A stretch of DNA of 64,000 nucleotides from JBGTFE01 sp049799955 (GCA_049799955.1 JBARIW010000020.1:11487-75486); one strand, 5' to 3'. Numbered from the stretch's first letter, positions 1 to 8,434 are shown. Program-made: numbers and translations. Notes: generated by a model from the sequence alone, not told the origin.

Positions 1-194
1 CATTTTTTGAACCAGTGCAAATCTTCAGCCGCCGATGCCCAAAAGCCTTCCGTATCTTTTGCGGCTTCCGTGTAAATCTGCTCGTATTCGGCAAAACTCT
101 TAATATGCGCCTGCTCGCTAAACTCTTTCGGCGGCGGAAAAACTCTCGATTCGGTTAAAGTTGATTCGATATTAGTCGTTTCTGGTTCGCTCAT
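1..194 (-). CDS. acs: Acetyl-CoA synthetase, N-terminal fragment (runs off the window)
   Basis: Only the first 64 codons are inside the window; the gene continues past its left edge. The reading starts MSEPETTNIES and contains FPPPKEFSEQAHIKS, then a stretch ending EGFWASAAEDLHWFKK. This is the typical N-terminal cap of AMP-forming acetyl-CoA synthetases (FPPP..F..QA.IKS..EY..L...A..D.EGFWA..A..L.WFK), which convert acetate, ATP and CoA to acetyl-CoA. No catalytic motif is visible in this part, so the call rests on the N-terminal signature. The start ATG lies next to a repeat palindrome that separates it from the divergent gene on the right. Confidence 0.85.
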   Translation of the reverse strand, partial: MSEPETTNIESTLTESRVFPPPKEFSEQAHIKSFAEYEQIYTEAAKDTEGFWASAAEDLHWFKK

Positions 195-200
195 AGAAGG

Positions 201-272
201 TAATTGATAATTGATAATTGATAATGAAAAATCTTTTCTTAATTATCAATTATCAATTATCAATTATCAATT
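201..272. repeat. Iterated GATAATT palindrome
   Basis: The left arm is tandem TTGATAA words, the right arm tandem TTATCAA words, with a short core between (GAAAAATCTTTTCTT). It lies between divergent gene starts, so it is unlikely to be a terminator. The same element type recurs at 22343, 25176, 56351, 56890 and 61561. Confidence 0.85.
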
Positions 273-313
273 TTGAGTTATCCATTTCTCACAGTCTTTG
301 ATAACTTTAAAGT

Positions 314-493
314 ATGACCAATGCCGCAGTCGCCGAGCTTTATTTTATTGCCGTGATGATGATTTTGATTATGATTTTGAGTGTCGGAGCGACATATATT
401 TTTTTCCGGCAATACAAGCTCGAAAAGAAAAATAAACATAAAATAAACGATGAAGCGCGCGCGCAGGCTGAAAGAGAATATGTTGAAAAATGA
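314..493 (+). CDS. Small single-span membrane protein (59 aa), unknown
   Basis: A 59-codon frame starting MTNAAVAELYFIAVMM, with one strongly hydrophobic segment at about residues 8-31 followed by a basic and then Glu/Arg-rich tail (KLEKKNKHKINDEARAQAERE). The topology would be one membrane helix with a cytoplasmic charged tail. Its TGA overlaps the downstream hydrolase start (ATG at 480) by 14 nt, an arrangement typical of translational coupling. There is no clear Shine-Dalgarno. I do not recognise a family. Support is the hydrophobic pattern and the overlap, so a non-coding reading remains possible. Confidence 0.5.
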   Translation: MTNAAVAELYFIAVMMILIMILSVGATYIFFRQYKLEKKNKHKINDEARAQAEREYVEK

Positions 494-1079
494 AGACCTT
501 CACGGAAATGCGCCCGATAAGTCGAGCGTCGCGCTTCTTTTGATTGACGTTATCAGCGATTTTGAATTTGAAGACGGCGAAAAGATTTTTCGTTATGCCT
601 TACCGATGGCGCGAAAAATCGCCGGACTGAAAAAACGCGCGAAAGAACATAAAATTCCGTGTGTTTACGTCAACGATAATTTCGGCAGATGGCAGTCGGA
701 TTTTAAAAAACTGCTCGAACACGCGCTCGACCGTTCGCGTCGGGGCTCGGAGATTGCCGCGCTTCTCAAGCCGGACGAAGACGATTATTTTGTGCTCAAG
801 CCGAAACATTCCGGCTTTTATTCGACGACGCTTGATATTCTGCTCAATTATCTCCAGTGCCAGACGCTGATTATTACCGGAATCGCAACCAACATCTGCG
901 TTTTGTACACGGCAAACGACGCTTATATGCGCGATTTTGATTTGATAATTCCGTCCGATTGCGTCGCCGCAAATGAAGAAAGCGAAAATAGAGATATGCT
1001 GAAATACATCGAAAAATACTTAAAGGCGAACATTCGTCCTTCGGCAGAAATTAATTTAAAGGAGTTGATAAATAGGTGA
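480..1079 (+). CDS. Isochorismatase-family cysteine hydrolase
   Basis: Isochorismatase/nicotinamidase fold. The three catalytic positions can be assigned: Asp in ALLLIDVISDF, Lys in VLKPKHSGFY and the nucleophilic Cys in ITGIATNICVL. The family hydrolyses amides, ureido groups or vinyl ethers; the substrate here is unknown. I prefer the ATG at 480 (MLKNEDLHGN) to the upstream in-frame ATG at 450, because the N-terminal extension is encoded by the 3' end of the overlapping small membrane-protein gene and because a purine-rich GAAAGAGAAT precedes 480. The stop codon (NR*) lies inside the first copies of a repeat palindrome. A second isochorismatase-like gene follows on the same strand. Confidence 0.85.
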   Translation: MLKNEDLHGNAPDKSSVALLLIDVISDFEFEDGEKIFRYALPMARKIAGLKKRAKEHKIPCVYVNDNFGRWQSDFKKLLEHALDRSRRGSEIAALLKPDEDDYFVLKPKHSGFYSTTLDILLNYLQCQTLIITGIATNICVLYTANDAYMRDFDLIIPSDCVAANEESENRDMLKYIEKYLKANIRPSAEINLKELINR

Positions 1080-1150
1080 TAGGCGATAGGTGATAAGTAA
1101 TAGGTAAAAAGAGTTTTTACTTATCACCTGTTACCTATTACTTATCACCT
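1074..1150. repeat. Iterated palindrome, AGGTGATA/TAGGTAATA words
   Basis: The left arm has AGGTGATAGGCGATAGGTGA followed by TAAGTAATAGG. The right arm (TTATCACCTGTTACCTATTA...) is its inverted counterpart. The element spans the stop codon of the first isochorismatase-like gene and ends four bases before the next ATG. Confidence 0.85.
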
Positions 1151-1154
1151 GATT

Positions 1155-1709
1155 ATGCATTCGAACATTTTAGATAGAGAAAAAACGGTTTTGGTCGTAA
1201 TTGATATGCAGGAAGCGTTTCGCCCGTCGATTGACGAGTTCGAGCAAATCGCTTCGCGCATTTCGATGGCGATTCGCGGGTTTCAGATTCTGAATTTGCC
1301 CGTAATCGTTACCGAACAATATCCTAAAGGCTTGGGCAGAACGGTTGAAGAAATACTTTTCAGCCTGCCGCCGGAATTTGAGTTTATCGAGAAAACAGCT
1401 TTCAGTTCGTGCGGCGCGCAGGCGTTTTTAGACAAAATACAGCAGCTCGGCGCAAAACAAATTTTGCTGTGCGGAATCGAAGCGCACGTTTGCGTCAATC
1501 AAACGGCGCACGACCTTCTGAATCGAAATTTTGAAGTGCATCTTTTGCAGGACTGCGTCAGCTCGCGCTACAAAAACGATAAACGCGCCGCACTTCACAA
1601 AATGCGAATGAGCGGCGTCATACCTTCGACTATGGAAATGGCGCTTTTCGAATTGATGCGCGATTCGACACATGAGCAGTTTAAGGAAATTCAAAATTTG
1701 ATTAAGTGA
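1155..1709 (+). CDS. Isochorismatase-family hydrolase (YcaC/nicotinamidase-like)
   Basis: 184 residues, the normal length for single-domain isochorismatase-fold hydrolases. The catalytic Asp is in LVVIDMQEAFRPS (about residue 17), the Lys in FIEKTAFSSCGA, and the Cys in LLCGIEAHVCVNQTA with the cis-peptide-type GIEAHVC signature. It resembles the YcaC/hydrolase subgroup more than true nicotinamidases, and the substrate is not predictable. It follows a related gene on the same strand across a repeat palindrome; the two are divergent in sequence, so they are paralogues and not a recent duplication. No Shine-Dalgarno is visible because the repeat occupies the leader. Confidence 0.85.
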   Translation: MHSNILDREKTVLVVIDMQEAFRPSIDEFEQIASRISMAIRGFQILNLPVIVTEQYPKGLGRTVEEILFSLPPEFEFIEKTAFSSCGAQAFLDKIQQLGAKQILLCGIEAHVCVNQTAHDLLNRNFEVHLLQDCVSSRYKNDKRAALHKMRMSGVIPSTMEMALFELMRDSTHEQFKEIQNLIK

Positions 1710-1727
1710 TTTGCGACATCACAGGTA

Positions 1728-1826
1728 ATTAGCCACGAACAAACACGAAAGAACACGAAATAAGAAGAAAACTTATATTTTGGTTTTCTCTTTTTCGTGT
1801 CTGTTCGTTTTTGTTCGTGGCTAATT
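1728..1826. repeat. Iterated palindrome, CCACGAACA/GAACACGAA words (copy 1)
   Basis: Arms are TTAGCCACGAACAAACACGA and the inverse ending TTTGTTCGTGGCTAA. It lies between two convergent genes. A near-identical copy is at 30991-31089. Confidence 0.85.
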
Positions 1827-1835
1827 TCTTTTCAT

Positions 1836-4517
1836 TTAGTTATTTTGACTTTCTTCGGCAATCATCTGCTGCGTCCATTCGTTTTGCGGATAGCGTTTCT
1901 TCAAAAAATTGCCGATTTCCTCGCGCAGTTCTTCATTGTTTCCGCAGCCGTATTTGTCCCATCCGTTTGCTTCATACATGATATACAGGCTTTCCGGTAC
2001 GCGCTTATCGAGCGGCGCGAGACGCGCCCATTCGAGAACTTTCGCGCCCATAAATTTTGGCGCATCGCCGATTGTTTTTAATTTTTTGAGTTCCTTTTGC
2101 GCCGCATCGCTCTGCGCCTCAGTCAGGAAAATCGGTCGCGGCGAGAGCTTGCGCGGCGCTTCTTCGCCCGTTTCCTCGTCGTAATACGCATCATAAGGCT
2201 CGCACCACCAGACTGTCGCGTACATTCTGAAATTTTCCTGCGGCGTGCCCATTCCGCTGGCGATATAAGGCGTCAGCTTGTCAGTTTTCAAAATCAAATA
2301 AAGCGCGGCGTGTTTTTTCGCCTGAATCGTTTTTGCCGCCAGAAATTTATTCATCAAATCTTCCATTTCCGGCTCGAATTTGACGACTTCGGGCGCGATT
2401 TTTGAGGCGGTCGCAAAATCTTCCAAAAGCGCGGCGCGTGTCCAAATCGCCAGAGCAAACCGCTGTCTTAAATAATCGGGAAGCGCGGGCGATTTTTCGG
2501 CTTCCAGCAAAATTGTGAGCGGGAAATGCTCGTTGATAATTTCGATGGTTTTATCGTCAAACATCACTCGTTCCTGCCAGAGCTTTTCTTCCTTAAAACC
2601 TTCTTCAACCTCGCGTTCATATTCATCTTTCGACTTATCAAATTCGGCGTTATAGTAGGATTTCTGCATGGCGATAAATTCCTCAATCGAGCCGCTGAAT
2701 CCGTCGAAATCAAACGCGAAAGGCTTGCGCTGCGCGAATTTCAGAAAATCGTCGAGCGTGTCCGAAAGCTTCAAACGCAGTTCGAGAAACAAATTTCGCG
2801 AAGAAACCGGCAAATCGACGGATGAAGCGAGAATTTCGTCAAGCAGTTTTTTCGCTTCGGCGGATTTATTTTGCTCAATCAAAATCCGCGCCGTGTGATA
2901 GGCGACGGTCGGATAAGCTGGCGACGAAAAACTTACTTTTTCCGAAGCTTCGAGCAGACGATTCAGTTCGGAAGAAGTTTTATCAGCCTTTGAAAGCGCC
3001 GTCAAAAGCCACAAATCCGAGCCGTTTTGCTTGAATTTGTTGAGCGAATAAAGATAAGCTTCGGTATTTTGAATCTGATACGTAAAAAGCCATTCGGTCA
3101 ATTCATCCTGTCGCAGAAATTGCGGCAAAATCGAAAGCGCAGTTTTTTCACTGCCGTAATATCCGCCCTGATAACCCGACTGATAGTTTTGCGAATAACG
3201 CGTCGTGTAAGCTATTTTTTTGCTTTCGAGCAGGCGTTCCTTCATTTTGTCGGTCAAAGGTCTGCCCATAACTCTCTCGGCTTCGGCAGTCGCTTCGGCG
3301 TCGGTCGCGTCGGGCTTTAAATAAATCGTCCAATTTTGCTGGTAATCGTCGGTGTAAAGATAAATCTGCAAATCGCCTTCGTTTTGCTGCGAAGTATTTG
3401 CGGAATTTGTGCAGTCTGCGGTGTTCGGACAATTTTCGTTAGAAATCGTATTGCTGACAGAAGTATTTGTGTCTTTCGGCTTCAATTCTTCCTTTCGTTT
3501 TTCTTCCGCGTCGAGCGTTTCTTTCTCGAATTTGTCGAGCAGCCAGTTGTAATCAATCAAATCCTGCCGGAAATTCTGACTTCCCGAATAAGCGAAATTT
3601 CGCGCCAGCTCGCCGACTCTTTCCTTCGGGTGGAGTCGATATTTGATTAAATTAAGAAGCTTTTCGGTCGAATCCTGAAACTTTCCGCCTTTTGTCAGAG
3701 TCATTTGCAGATGCTGCTCGGCTTGCGCGTAAAATTGATTAATTTTCGCCTCGTCCTTCGTCAGGCTCGCCTGCCGAATCAAAGTTCTGCCGACCAGATA
3801 GTCGGCGGTTTCCTGCCACGGCGAGCTTGTGTCCTGCGCGATTGCGGCAAAATCTCGTCCGGCTTTTTCGTAGTCGAGCGAATAAAATTCAGCCGCCGCG
3901 ATTTGATATGCGCGGTCTTTTTGCAGCCATTCGGGCATCGCTTCGGTCGGCGCTTCGGGCGTTTGTTTTCCGCTCGCGCAGTTTGCAAAAACCTCGTCCT
4001 GCGCCGCAAGCCAGGCTTTTACGTCTTTGTCTTCCGAACCGTAGCTCGTAATTCTGTCGGAAAGCGTCTGCGTCGCCGTTTCGAAAGCGTTTTTCGTGCA
4101 GTTCGGGAAAAAATCATAGCCGCCGTATGCGCGTTCGGCATAAATTTCGGGAATTTTTTCTTCTTTCCCGATAACGTCTTTGCGTTTTTCGAGCCACGAA
4201 ATAAGTGCTTCCTGAACATCATTGCCCTGAAAATCCCGATTGTTAAATTCCGCGTTCCAGACATCGACCAACGCCTGCTGCTCGTCCGCCGTAAAGCTGC
4301 CGTTATTCAAATAACGATAAGCGGCGAGCAAAACCACGCGCCGGTAAGTCGGTTTTAAAATACCGAGTTTTCCGGCGGCAAAATTTTGATACGGATTTTC
4401 GGGCGCGTGTTTATAATCAAAAATCGGCGTAACGAATCCCGGTCCGCAGGGAAGAATGTTTGAGAAAAAAGCGAGCATCAAAAAGGCTGAAACCGCTAAA
4501 CGAAGAGAATTTTTCAT
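1836..4517 (-). CDS. Large secreted protein of unknown function, helical repeats
   Basis: 893 residues from the ATG chosen here. That start gives a good signal peptide (MKNSLRLAVSAFLMLAFFSNILPCG), whereas the longer frame adds 13 residues that overlap the upstream gene. The mature part contains stretches that look like TPR-type helical hairpins, for example DYEKAGRDFAAIAQDTSS, and a central Ser/Asn/Thr-rich low-complexity segment. Cys22 at the end of the signal peptide could be lipidated, but the preceding residues (ILP) are not a good lipobox. The upstream DUF3142 gene ends two bases before this start, so the two form one transcription unit. I do not recognise the family, and no catalytic motif was seen. 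Confidence 0.75.
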   Translation of the reverse strand: MKNSLRLAVSAFLMLAFFSNILPCGPGFVTPIFDYKHAPENPYQNFAAGKLGILKPTYRRVVLLAAYRYLNNGSFTADEQQALVDVWNAEFNNRDFQGNDVQEALISWLEKRKDVIGKEEKIPEIYAERAYGGYDFFPNCTKNAFETATQTLSDRITSYGSEDKDVKAWLAAQDEVFANCASGKQTPEAPTEAMPEWLQKDRAYQIAAAEFYSLDYEKAGRDFAAIAQDTSSPWQETADYLVGRTLIRQASLTKDEAKINQFYAQAEQHLQMTLTKGGKFQDSTEKLLNLIKYRLHPKERVGELARNFAYSGSQNFRQDLIDYNWLLDKFEKETLDAEEKRKEELKPKDTNTSVSNTISNENCPNTADCTNSANTSQQNEGDLQIYLYTDDYQQNWTIYLKPDATDAEATAEAERVMGRPLTDKMKERLLESKKIAYTTRYSQNYQSGYQGGYYGSEKTALSILPQFLRQDELTEWLFTYQIQNTEAYLYSLNKFKQNGSDLWLLTALSKADKTSSELNRLLEASEKVSFSSPAYPTVAYHTARILIEQNKSAEAKKLLDEILASSVDLPVSSRNLFLELRLKLSDTLDDFLKFAQRKPFAFDFDGFSGSIEEFIAMQKSYYNAEFDKSKDEYEREVEEGFKEEKLWQERVMFDDKTIEIINEHFPLTILLEAEKSPALPDYLRQRFALAIWTRAALLEDFATASKIAPEVVKFEPEMEDLMNKFLAAKTIQAKKHAALYLILKTDKLTPYIASGMGTPQENFRMYATVWWCEPYDAYYDEETGEEAPRKLSPRPIFLTEAQSDAAQKELKKLKTIGDAPKFMGAKVLEWARLAPLDKRVPESLYIMYEANGWDKYGCGNNEELREEIGNFLKKRYPQNEWTQQMIAEESQNN

Positions 4518-4519
4518 AT

Positions 4520-5311
4520 TTAATTTACAAGTTTTTCTAAATCGGACTTTTCCCACGCTTTTGATTTGAAATAATAAAAACGCCGGTTCGGTTTGAAATT
4601 TACATTCAAAGGCTCGTCAACGGAAATGCCGTAACTTCCGCGACATAAAGGCTCGCGCCAGTCGCTTCCGGCAGACAAAAATGAGCGAATTTTATCGCTG
4701 TCCGCGCCCATTTCAAAAGCCATCGGAACGGCTTCGTCAACCGGAAAATCGTTAAACCACGCGTCGCCGGCGCACCAAGAAGCGAGCGCCGTCATCGTCA
4801 AAGGCGTGTAGTTCGGCAGGCGATATTTTAATTTGGTAATAAATTCACCGTAAAATTTTCGTTCCGAGCCGACCGCGTCAAAATCAATCTGAACGGCTTT
4901 GACACCGGGACGTTCAAGCGTATTTTTAACCAGATTGACGATTTTTTCCACCTGCGAAGGCGAAAAAGTCGGGCGCTTGCCGCCGATTTTTGAAGTTTCG
5001 ATGCGCGTAACGGCAATCAAATATGTTTCGGGCGCGATTTCCAAAGGCTGACGGCGTGGCTTGAAGACGATTTCTTCGTTTTGCAAAAATAAAGTCTGCG
5101 CCAGAAATGCCACGCCGATTTCTTTCGTGTCGATAAATCGCAAATCTTCGGGGCGTTCCCAAGCCCAGAGAATTTTTTTCGGCATTTGACTGTTTAATTC
5201 AGGATTAATTTCGTGCTTTGTCCGGCAATTTACAGAAAAAATGAGCAGGCAACATAAAATAATTCCAAATTTTGCCGGTGAGTTGTGTCTGAAAAAAAGC
5301 ATCCGATTCAA
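4520..5311 (-). CDS. DUF3142-family exported protein
   Basis: 263 residues: a hydrophobic N-terminal segment ending FSVNC (signal peptide, possibly a weak lipobox), then WAWERPEDLRF, a central VQIDFDAVGSERKFYGEFI and TMTALASWCAGDAWF...DEAVPMAFEMG. These are the hallmarks of the DUF3142 family, which appears to adopt a TIM-barrel, glycosidase-like fold; no biochemical function is established to my knowledge. The IDFDA motif resembles the acidic strand end of such barrels. It is the first gene of a two-gene unit with the large secreted protein downstream and is transcribed divergently from ETF:ubiquinone oxidoreductase. An internal ATG three codons downstream is an alternative start. Confidence 0.7.
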   Translation of the reverse strand: MNRMLFFRHNSPAKFGIILCCLLIFSVNCRTKHEINPELNSQMPKKILWAWERPEDLRFIDTKEIGVAFLAQTLFLQNEEIVFKPRRQPLEIAPETYLIAVTRIETSKIGGKRPTFSPSQVEKIVNLVKNTLERPGVKAVQIDFDAVGSERKFYGEFITKLKYRLPNYTPLTMTALASWCAGDAWFNDFPVDEAVPMAFEMGADSDKIRSFLSAGSDWREPLCRGSYGISVDEPLNVNFKPNRRFYYFKSKAWEKSDLEKLVN

Positions 5312-5402
5312 TATACAACGATTAGAAAAATCAAACTAGAGTAATTGTTATCGGTTTGTTATATTTATAGCAACTGAATAACCATTCATTAAGGGAAAAA
5401 CG

Positions 5403-7112
5403 ATGATTGAACGCGAACAAATTGAAATGGATGTTTTGTTTGTCGGCGCAGGACCGGCAAATCTGGCAGCGGCTTTGCATCTTAAAAATCAAATAAAAGA
5501 ACACGACCGGCTCGTCGCGCATACGAGCTATCAGGGCAGGGAAATCGGCGAGCTCGAAATCGGGATTATCGAAAAAGGCTCGTTCGTCGGTGCGCACATC
5601 TTGTCCGGCGCGGTGATGGATGCGCTGGCAATACGCGAACTGATGCCCGATTTTCTCGAACAGGGCTGCCCGGTCGATACGGTCGTTTCCGAGGACGCGT
5701 TCTGGTATCTGACTGAAAATAAAGCCATAAAAGCGCCGATTATTCCGCCGCCGCTCAAAAACAAAGGCAAATATATCGTTTCGCTGAGCAAAGTCTGCGA
5801 ATGGCTTTCCGAAAAATGCGAGGAAGCGGGAATAAATATTTTCCCGGAATTTCCCGGCGCGGAAATGCTCTATGACGAAAACGAACGCGTCATCGGCGTT
5901 CGAACGGGCGACAAAGGAATCGACAAGGAAGGCGAGCCGAAAGGGAATTTCGAAGCGGGCGTCGATATTTTGGCAAAAATTACGGTTCTCGGCGAAGGCT
6001 CGCGCGGTTCGCTTGCAAAACAGTTGACGCGAAGGCTCGGAATGAACGAAAAAAGCGAGCCGCAGGTTTTTTCGCTCGGCATAAAAGAGATTTGGGAAGT
6101 TCCGACAGGGAATTTTGAAGAAGGTCTGGTTATTCACACGCTCGGTTTTCCGTCCGACGCGCAAACTTACGGCGGCGGCTGGATTTACGGGATGAAAAAC
6201 AATGTCATCAGCATCGGCTATGTTACGGGACTCGACTACAAAGACCCATTGATAGACCCGCACGCCGAGTTTCAAAAATTCAAAACGCATCCCGAAATCG
6301 CCAAAATTCTCGCCGGCGGAAAAATGCTCAAATACGGCGCGAAATCGATTAACGCGGGCGGTTGGAACACGATGCCGCAGCTTTACGCCGACGGCGTTCT
6401 GCTTGTCGGCGACTGCGCTTCGTTTCTGAACGGGCAGCGCATCAAAGGCATTCACACGGCGATGAAATCGGGAATGCTCGCGGCGGAAACGATTATCAGC
6501 GCGTTTGACCACGAAGATTTTTCCTCAAACACGCTCAAGCTTTTTTCCGAAAAAGTTAATATGAGCTGGATTTATGACGAGCTTCATCCGGTCAGAAATT
6601 TTCACGGCTCGTTCCAGAAAGGTCGCTGGTCGGCGCTCGTCAACACGGGAATGCAGTTTATGACCGGCGGCTTGGCTTGGGGATTTATGCCGAAGGAATA
6701 TCACGTTCCGGGTTATGAGCGAATGGAAAAGCTCGAAGAATATGATTACGAAGGCGACGCGCCGGAGCAGCGTTACCCGGATTTGAAATTCGATAAACAA
6801 CTGACTTTTGATAAAGTTACGGACGTTTTTCACGCGGGCGTGGCGCACGACGAAGACCAGCCCTCGCACCTGCATATTCTCGACACGGAAATCTGCGCGA
6901 CACGCTGCACGGAAGAATACGGCAATCCGTGTCAGAGATTTTGCCCGGCGGCGGTTTACGAAATGGAAGAAAACGCGAAAACCGGACGGCGCGAGATAAA
7001 AGTGAATTTTTCGAACTGCGTTCACTGCAAAACCTGCGACATCGCCGACCCGTATCAAATTATCAACTGGGTAACGCCCGAAGGCGGCGGTCCGAATTAC
7101 AAGGGAATGTAA
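5403..7112 (+). CDS. Electron-transfer flavoprotein:ubiquinone oxidoreductase
   Basis: 569 residues, the normal ETF-QO length. This peripheral membrane flavoprotein takes electrons from reduced ETF (fatty-acid and amino-acid oxidation) and passes them through FAD and a 4Fe-4S cluster to the quinone pool. The N-terminal FAD site is VLFVGAGPANLAAALHL (residues 12-28). NGQRIKGIHTAMKSGMLAAE is the conserved FAD/quinone region. The C-terminal ferredoxin-like part carries the cluster cysteines in RFCPAAVYEM and NCVHCKTCDI, followed by the family-typical ending INWVTPEGGGPNYKGM. No etfAB genes are in the window. The coding sequence ends immediately before a repeat palindrome. Confidence 0.97.
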   Translation: MIEREQIEMDVLFVGAGPANLAAALHLKNQIKEHDRLVAHTSYQGREIGELEIGIIEKGSFVGAHILSGAVMDALAIRELMPDFLEQGCPVDTVVSEDAFWYLTENKAIKAPIIPPPLKNKGKYIVSLSKVCEWLSEKCEEAGINIFPEFPGAEMLYDENERVIGVRTGDKGIDKEGEPKGNFEAGVDILAKITVLGEGSRGSLAKQLTRRLGMNEKSEPQVFSLGIKEIWEVPTGNFEEGLVIHTLGFPSDAQTYGGGWIYGMKNNVISIGYVTGLDYKDPLIDPHAEFQKFKTHPEIAKILAGGKMLKYGAKSINAGGWNTMPQLYADGVLLVGDCASFLNGQRIKGIHTAMKSGMLAAETIISAFDHEDFSSNTLKLFSEKVNMSWIYDELHPVRNFHGSFQKGRWSALVNTGMQFMTGGLAWGFMPKEYHVPGYERMEKLEEYDYEGDAPEQRYPDLKFDKQLTFDKVTDVFHAGVAHDEDQPSHLHILDTEICATRCTEEYGNPCQRFCPAAVYEMEENAKTGRREIKVNFSNCVHCKTCDIADPYQIINWVTPEGGGPNYKGM

Positions 7113-7196
7113 ACATTGAACATTGAACATTGAACATTTATCAAAAATCACCTGATAAATGATAAATGTTCAATGATAAATGATAAATGATGAATG
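7113..7196. repeat. Iterated palindrome, ATTGAAC/ATAAATG words
   Basis: Four tandem copies of ACATTGA are followed by inverted TGATAAATG and TGTTCAATG copies. It is located between the stop of the ETF-QO gene and the CsbD-like gene. The same words recur at 8434-8503 and inside the OmpA-family signal sequence at 11528. Confidence 0.8.
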
Positions 7197-7277
7197 GAAT
7201 ATGAATTGCTTTTATTTAAAAATATGTGGAAATCGTTGCGAAACGATACACAATTTTATTAACAGGGAGAAAAAGCA

Positions 7278-7490
7278 ATGTCATTACCAAATAAAGATGA
7301 AATGGAAGGAAAATGGGAACAGGTCAAGGGAACCGTCAAAGATAAAGTCGGCGAAGCGACCGGCGACACGGATTTAGAAGCCGAAGGCGAAGTTCAGAAC
7401 GCCGAAGGCGAAACGCAGGAAACCTGGGGAAAAGTTAAACAAGGCGTGGGCGATGCGGTTAAAGCCGTAGGCGACGCAATAAGTAAGTAA
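7278..7490 (+). CDS. CsbD-family stress protein
   Basis: 70 residues beginning MSLPNKDEMEGKWEQVKGTV, then KVGEATGDTDLEAEGE and GKVKQGVGDAVKAVGDA. The signature KGxxxxxxGxxKxxxGxxTGD...GxxxxxxG is that of the CsbD family: small, soluble, repetitive helical proteins induced by general stress in many bacteria, with unknown molecular role. A good ribosome binding site (CAGGGAG, eight bases before ATG) supports the start. It is probably monocistronic: a palindrome precedes it and an inverted repeat follows it. Confidence 0.9.
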   Translation: MSLPNKDEMEGKWEQVKGTVKDKVGEATGDTDLEAEGEVQNAEGETQETWGKVKQGVGDAVKAVGDAISK

Positions 7491-7498
7491 AAAGCAGT

Positions 7499-7549
7499 AA
7501 ACTGAAAACTGAAAATTGGGAGCTAAGCTTTCAGTTTTCAGTTTTCATA
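7499..7549. repeat. AACTGAA palindrome, possible bidirectional terminator
   Basis: Tandem AACTGAAAACTGAAAA is followed by the inverse TTTCAGTTTTCAGTTTT and then a T-rich run. It lies between convergent genes and supplies the TGA of rpoZ. It could terminate both transcripts. Confidence 0.65.
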
Positions 7550-7790
7550 TTTTTTGTTCAAGAATCTCGAAATTAACTTTTTTCTCTTCCAGTTCTTTCA
7601 TCGCAATCCGCGTCGATTTCATTTTGCGAGGGTCTTCGTCAACACGCACGTTTGCGCCGCGTTGAAGTTGTTTGCTGCGCTGCGCGGCAAGAATAATCAT
7701 TCTGTATTTCGAATCGATTGCCGGCGGCGGCGTGTTTGTCGTTTCGGTTTCTTCAGTTTCTTCTACGAGTTTTTCGGTTTGTTCAGCCAT
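7545..7790 (-). CDS. rpoZ: RNA polymerase omega subunit
   Basis: 81 residues from ATG. The core SKYRMIILAAQRSKQLQRGA followed by STRIAMKELEEKKVNFE matches RNA polymerase omega (R(Y/F)xLvxxaAkRakQL, then p..iAl.E...gki.f). Omega stabilises beta-prime and helps assemble the core enzyme. The N-terminus is extended and Glu/Thr-rich (EQTEKLVEETEETETTNT). An in-frame TTG four codons upstream overlaps the gmk stop but is too close to the GGAG, so I use the ATG. The yicC-gmk-rpoZ order is a common bacterial arrangement and supports all three calls. Confidence 0.93.
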   Translation of the reverse strand: MAEQTEKLVEETEETETTNTPPPAIDSKYRMIILAAQRSKQLQRGANVRVDEDPRKMKSTRIAMKELEEKKVNFEILEQKI

Positions 7791-7798
7791 AATTTTTT

Positions 7799-8434
7799 TC
7801 AATCTCCGGGAGTTTCGACTTTTGATGTGTCGAAACTATCTAAAATAACCTGAATCGACCGCATTTGTCTATCACGCTTTAGTCTTTCCGCCAGAATTAT
7901 CGCCCGCAAATCGCTCGAAGCGTGTTCGACGCTATCGTTTACGACGATATATTCAAATTCGTTAAATCGTCTGACTTCGTCAAAAGAATTCTTCAAACGC
8001 AGCGCTAAATCATTTTTCTTTTCGGTCGCGCGGTTAGACAAACGCATTTTTAAAACCTCGAAGGAAGGCGGCAAAATAAAAATGCTGACGGCTTCGGGCA
8101 ATTTTTTCAAAACGCTTTCCGCGCCCTGAACGTCGATTTCGAGAATAATATCTCTGCCAAGCTCGATTTCGCCGTTGACCTGTTTGATTGAAGTCCCGTA
8201 AAAATTACCGTGAACCTCGGCATATTCGAGAAATTCGCCCTGCTCGATCAATTCCTGAAATTTTTCCTCGCTGACAAAAAAATAATGTCGCCCGTTTTCT
8301 TCGCCATCGCGCCGCTCGCGCGTCGTAAACGAAACGGAATAACCGATATTCGGCACGGTTTTTAAGATTTCCTTAATCAAAGTGCCTTTCCCGCCGCCCG
8401 AAGGCGAGCTGATAATGATTAGGTTACCCTTCAT
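7799..8434 (-). CDS. gmk: Guanylate kinase
   Basis: 211 residues, normal family length. It phosphorylates GMP to GDP. The P-loop is ISSPSGGGKGTLIKEIL (residues 6-22); the GMP-binding region is SFTTRERRDGEENGRHYFFVSEEKF with the characteristic R.pR.gE..G.dY.F. The Gly-Gly-Gly P-loop variant (usually SGaGKs/T) is acceptable. I take ATG at 8434 (MKGNLII); the in-frame ATG four codons upstream lies wholly inside a repeat palindrome (ATGATAAATGAT...). It is in one unit with yicC upstream and rpoZ downstream. Confidence 0.96.
   Translation of the reverse strand: MKGNLIIISSPSGGGKGTLIKEILKTVPNIGYSVSFTTRERRDGEENGRHYFFVSEEKFQELIEQGEFLEYAEVHGNFYGTSIKQVNGEIELGRDIILEIDVQGAESVLKKLPEAVSIFILPPSFEVLKMRLSNRATEKKNDLALRLKNSFDEVRRFNEFEYIVVNDSVEHASSDLRAIILAERLKRDRQMRSIQVILDSFDTSKVETPGD

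Noticed and set aside
450..479. N-terminal extension of the first isochorismatase-like protein
   Set aside because: The Arg-rich extension is the alternate frame of the overlapping small membrane gene; the ATG at 480 has a better leader.
1728..1826. Palindromes as ordinary rho-independent terminators
   Set aside because: Some may terminate, but many lie between divergent starts or inside operons, lack a T run, and true terminators are found separately beside them.
3705..4358. 217-codon open frame on the plus strand
   Set aside because: Antisense to the large secreted protein gene, no start signal, skewed composition (Arg, Phe, Val) as expected for a complementary-strand shadow.
5331..6512. 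393-codon open frame on the minus strand
   Set aside because: It lies antisense inside the clearly coding ETF:ubiquinone oxidoreductase gene and has an Arg/Phe-rich composition typical of a shadow frame.
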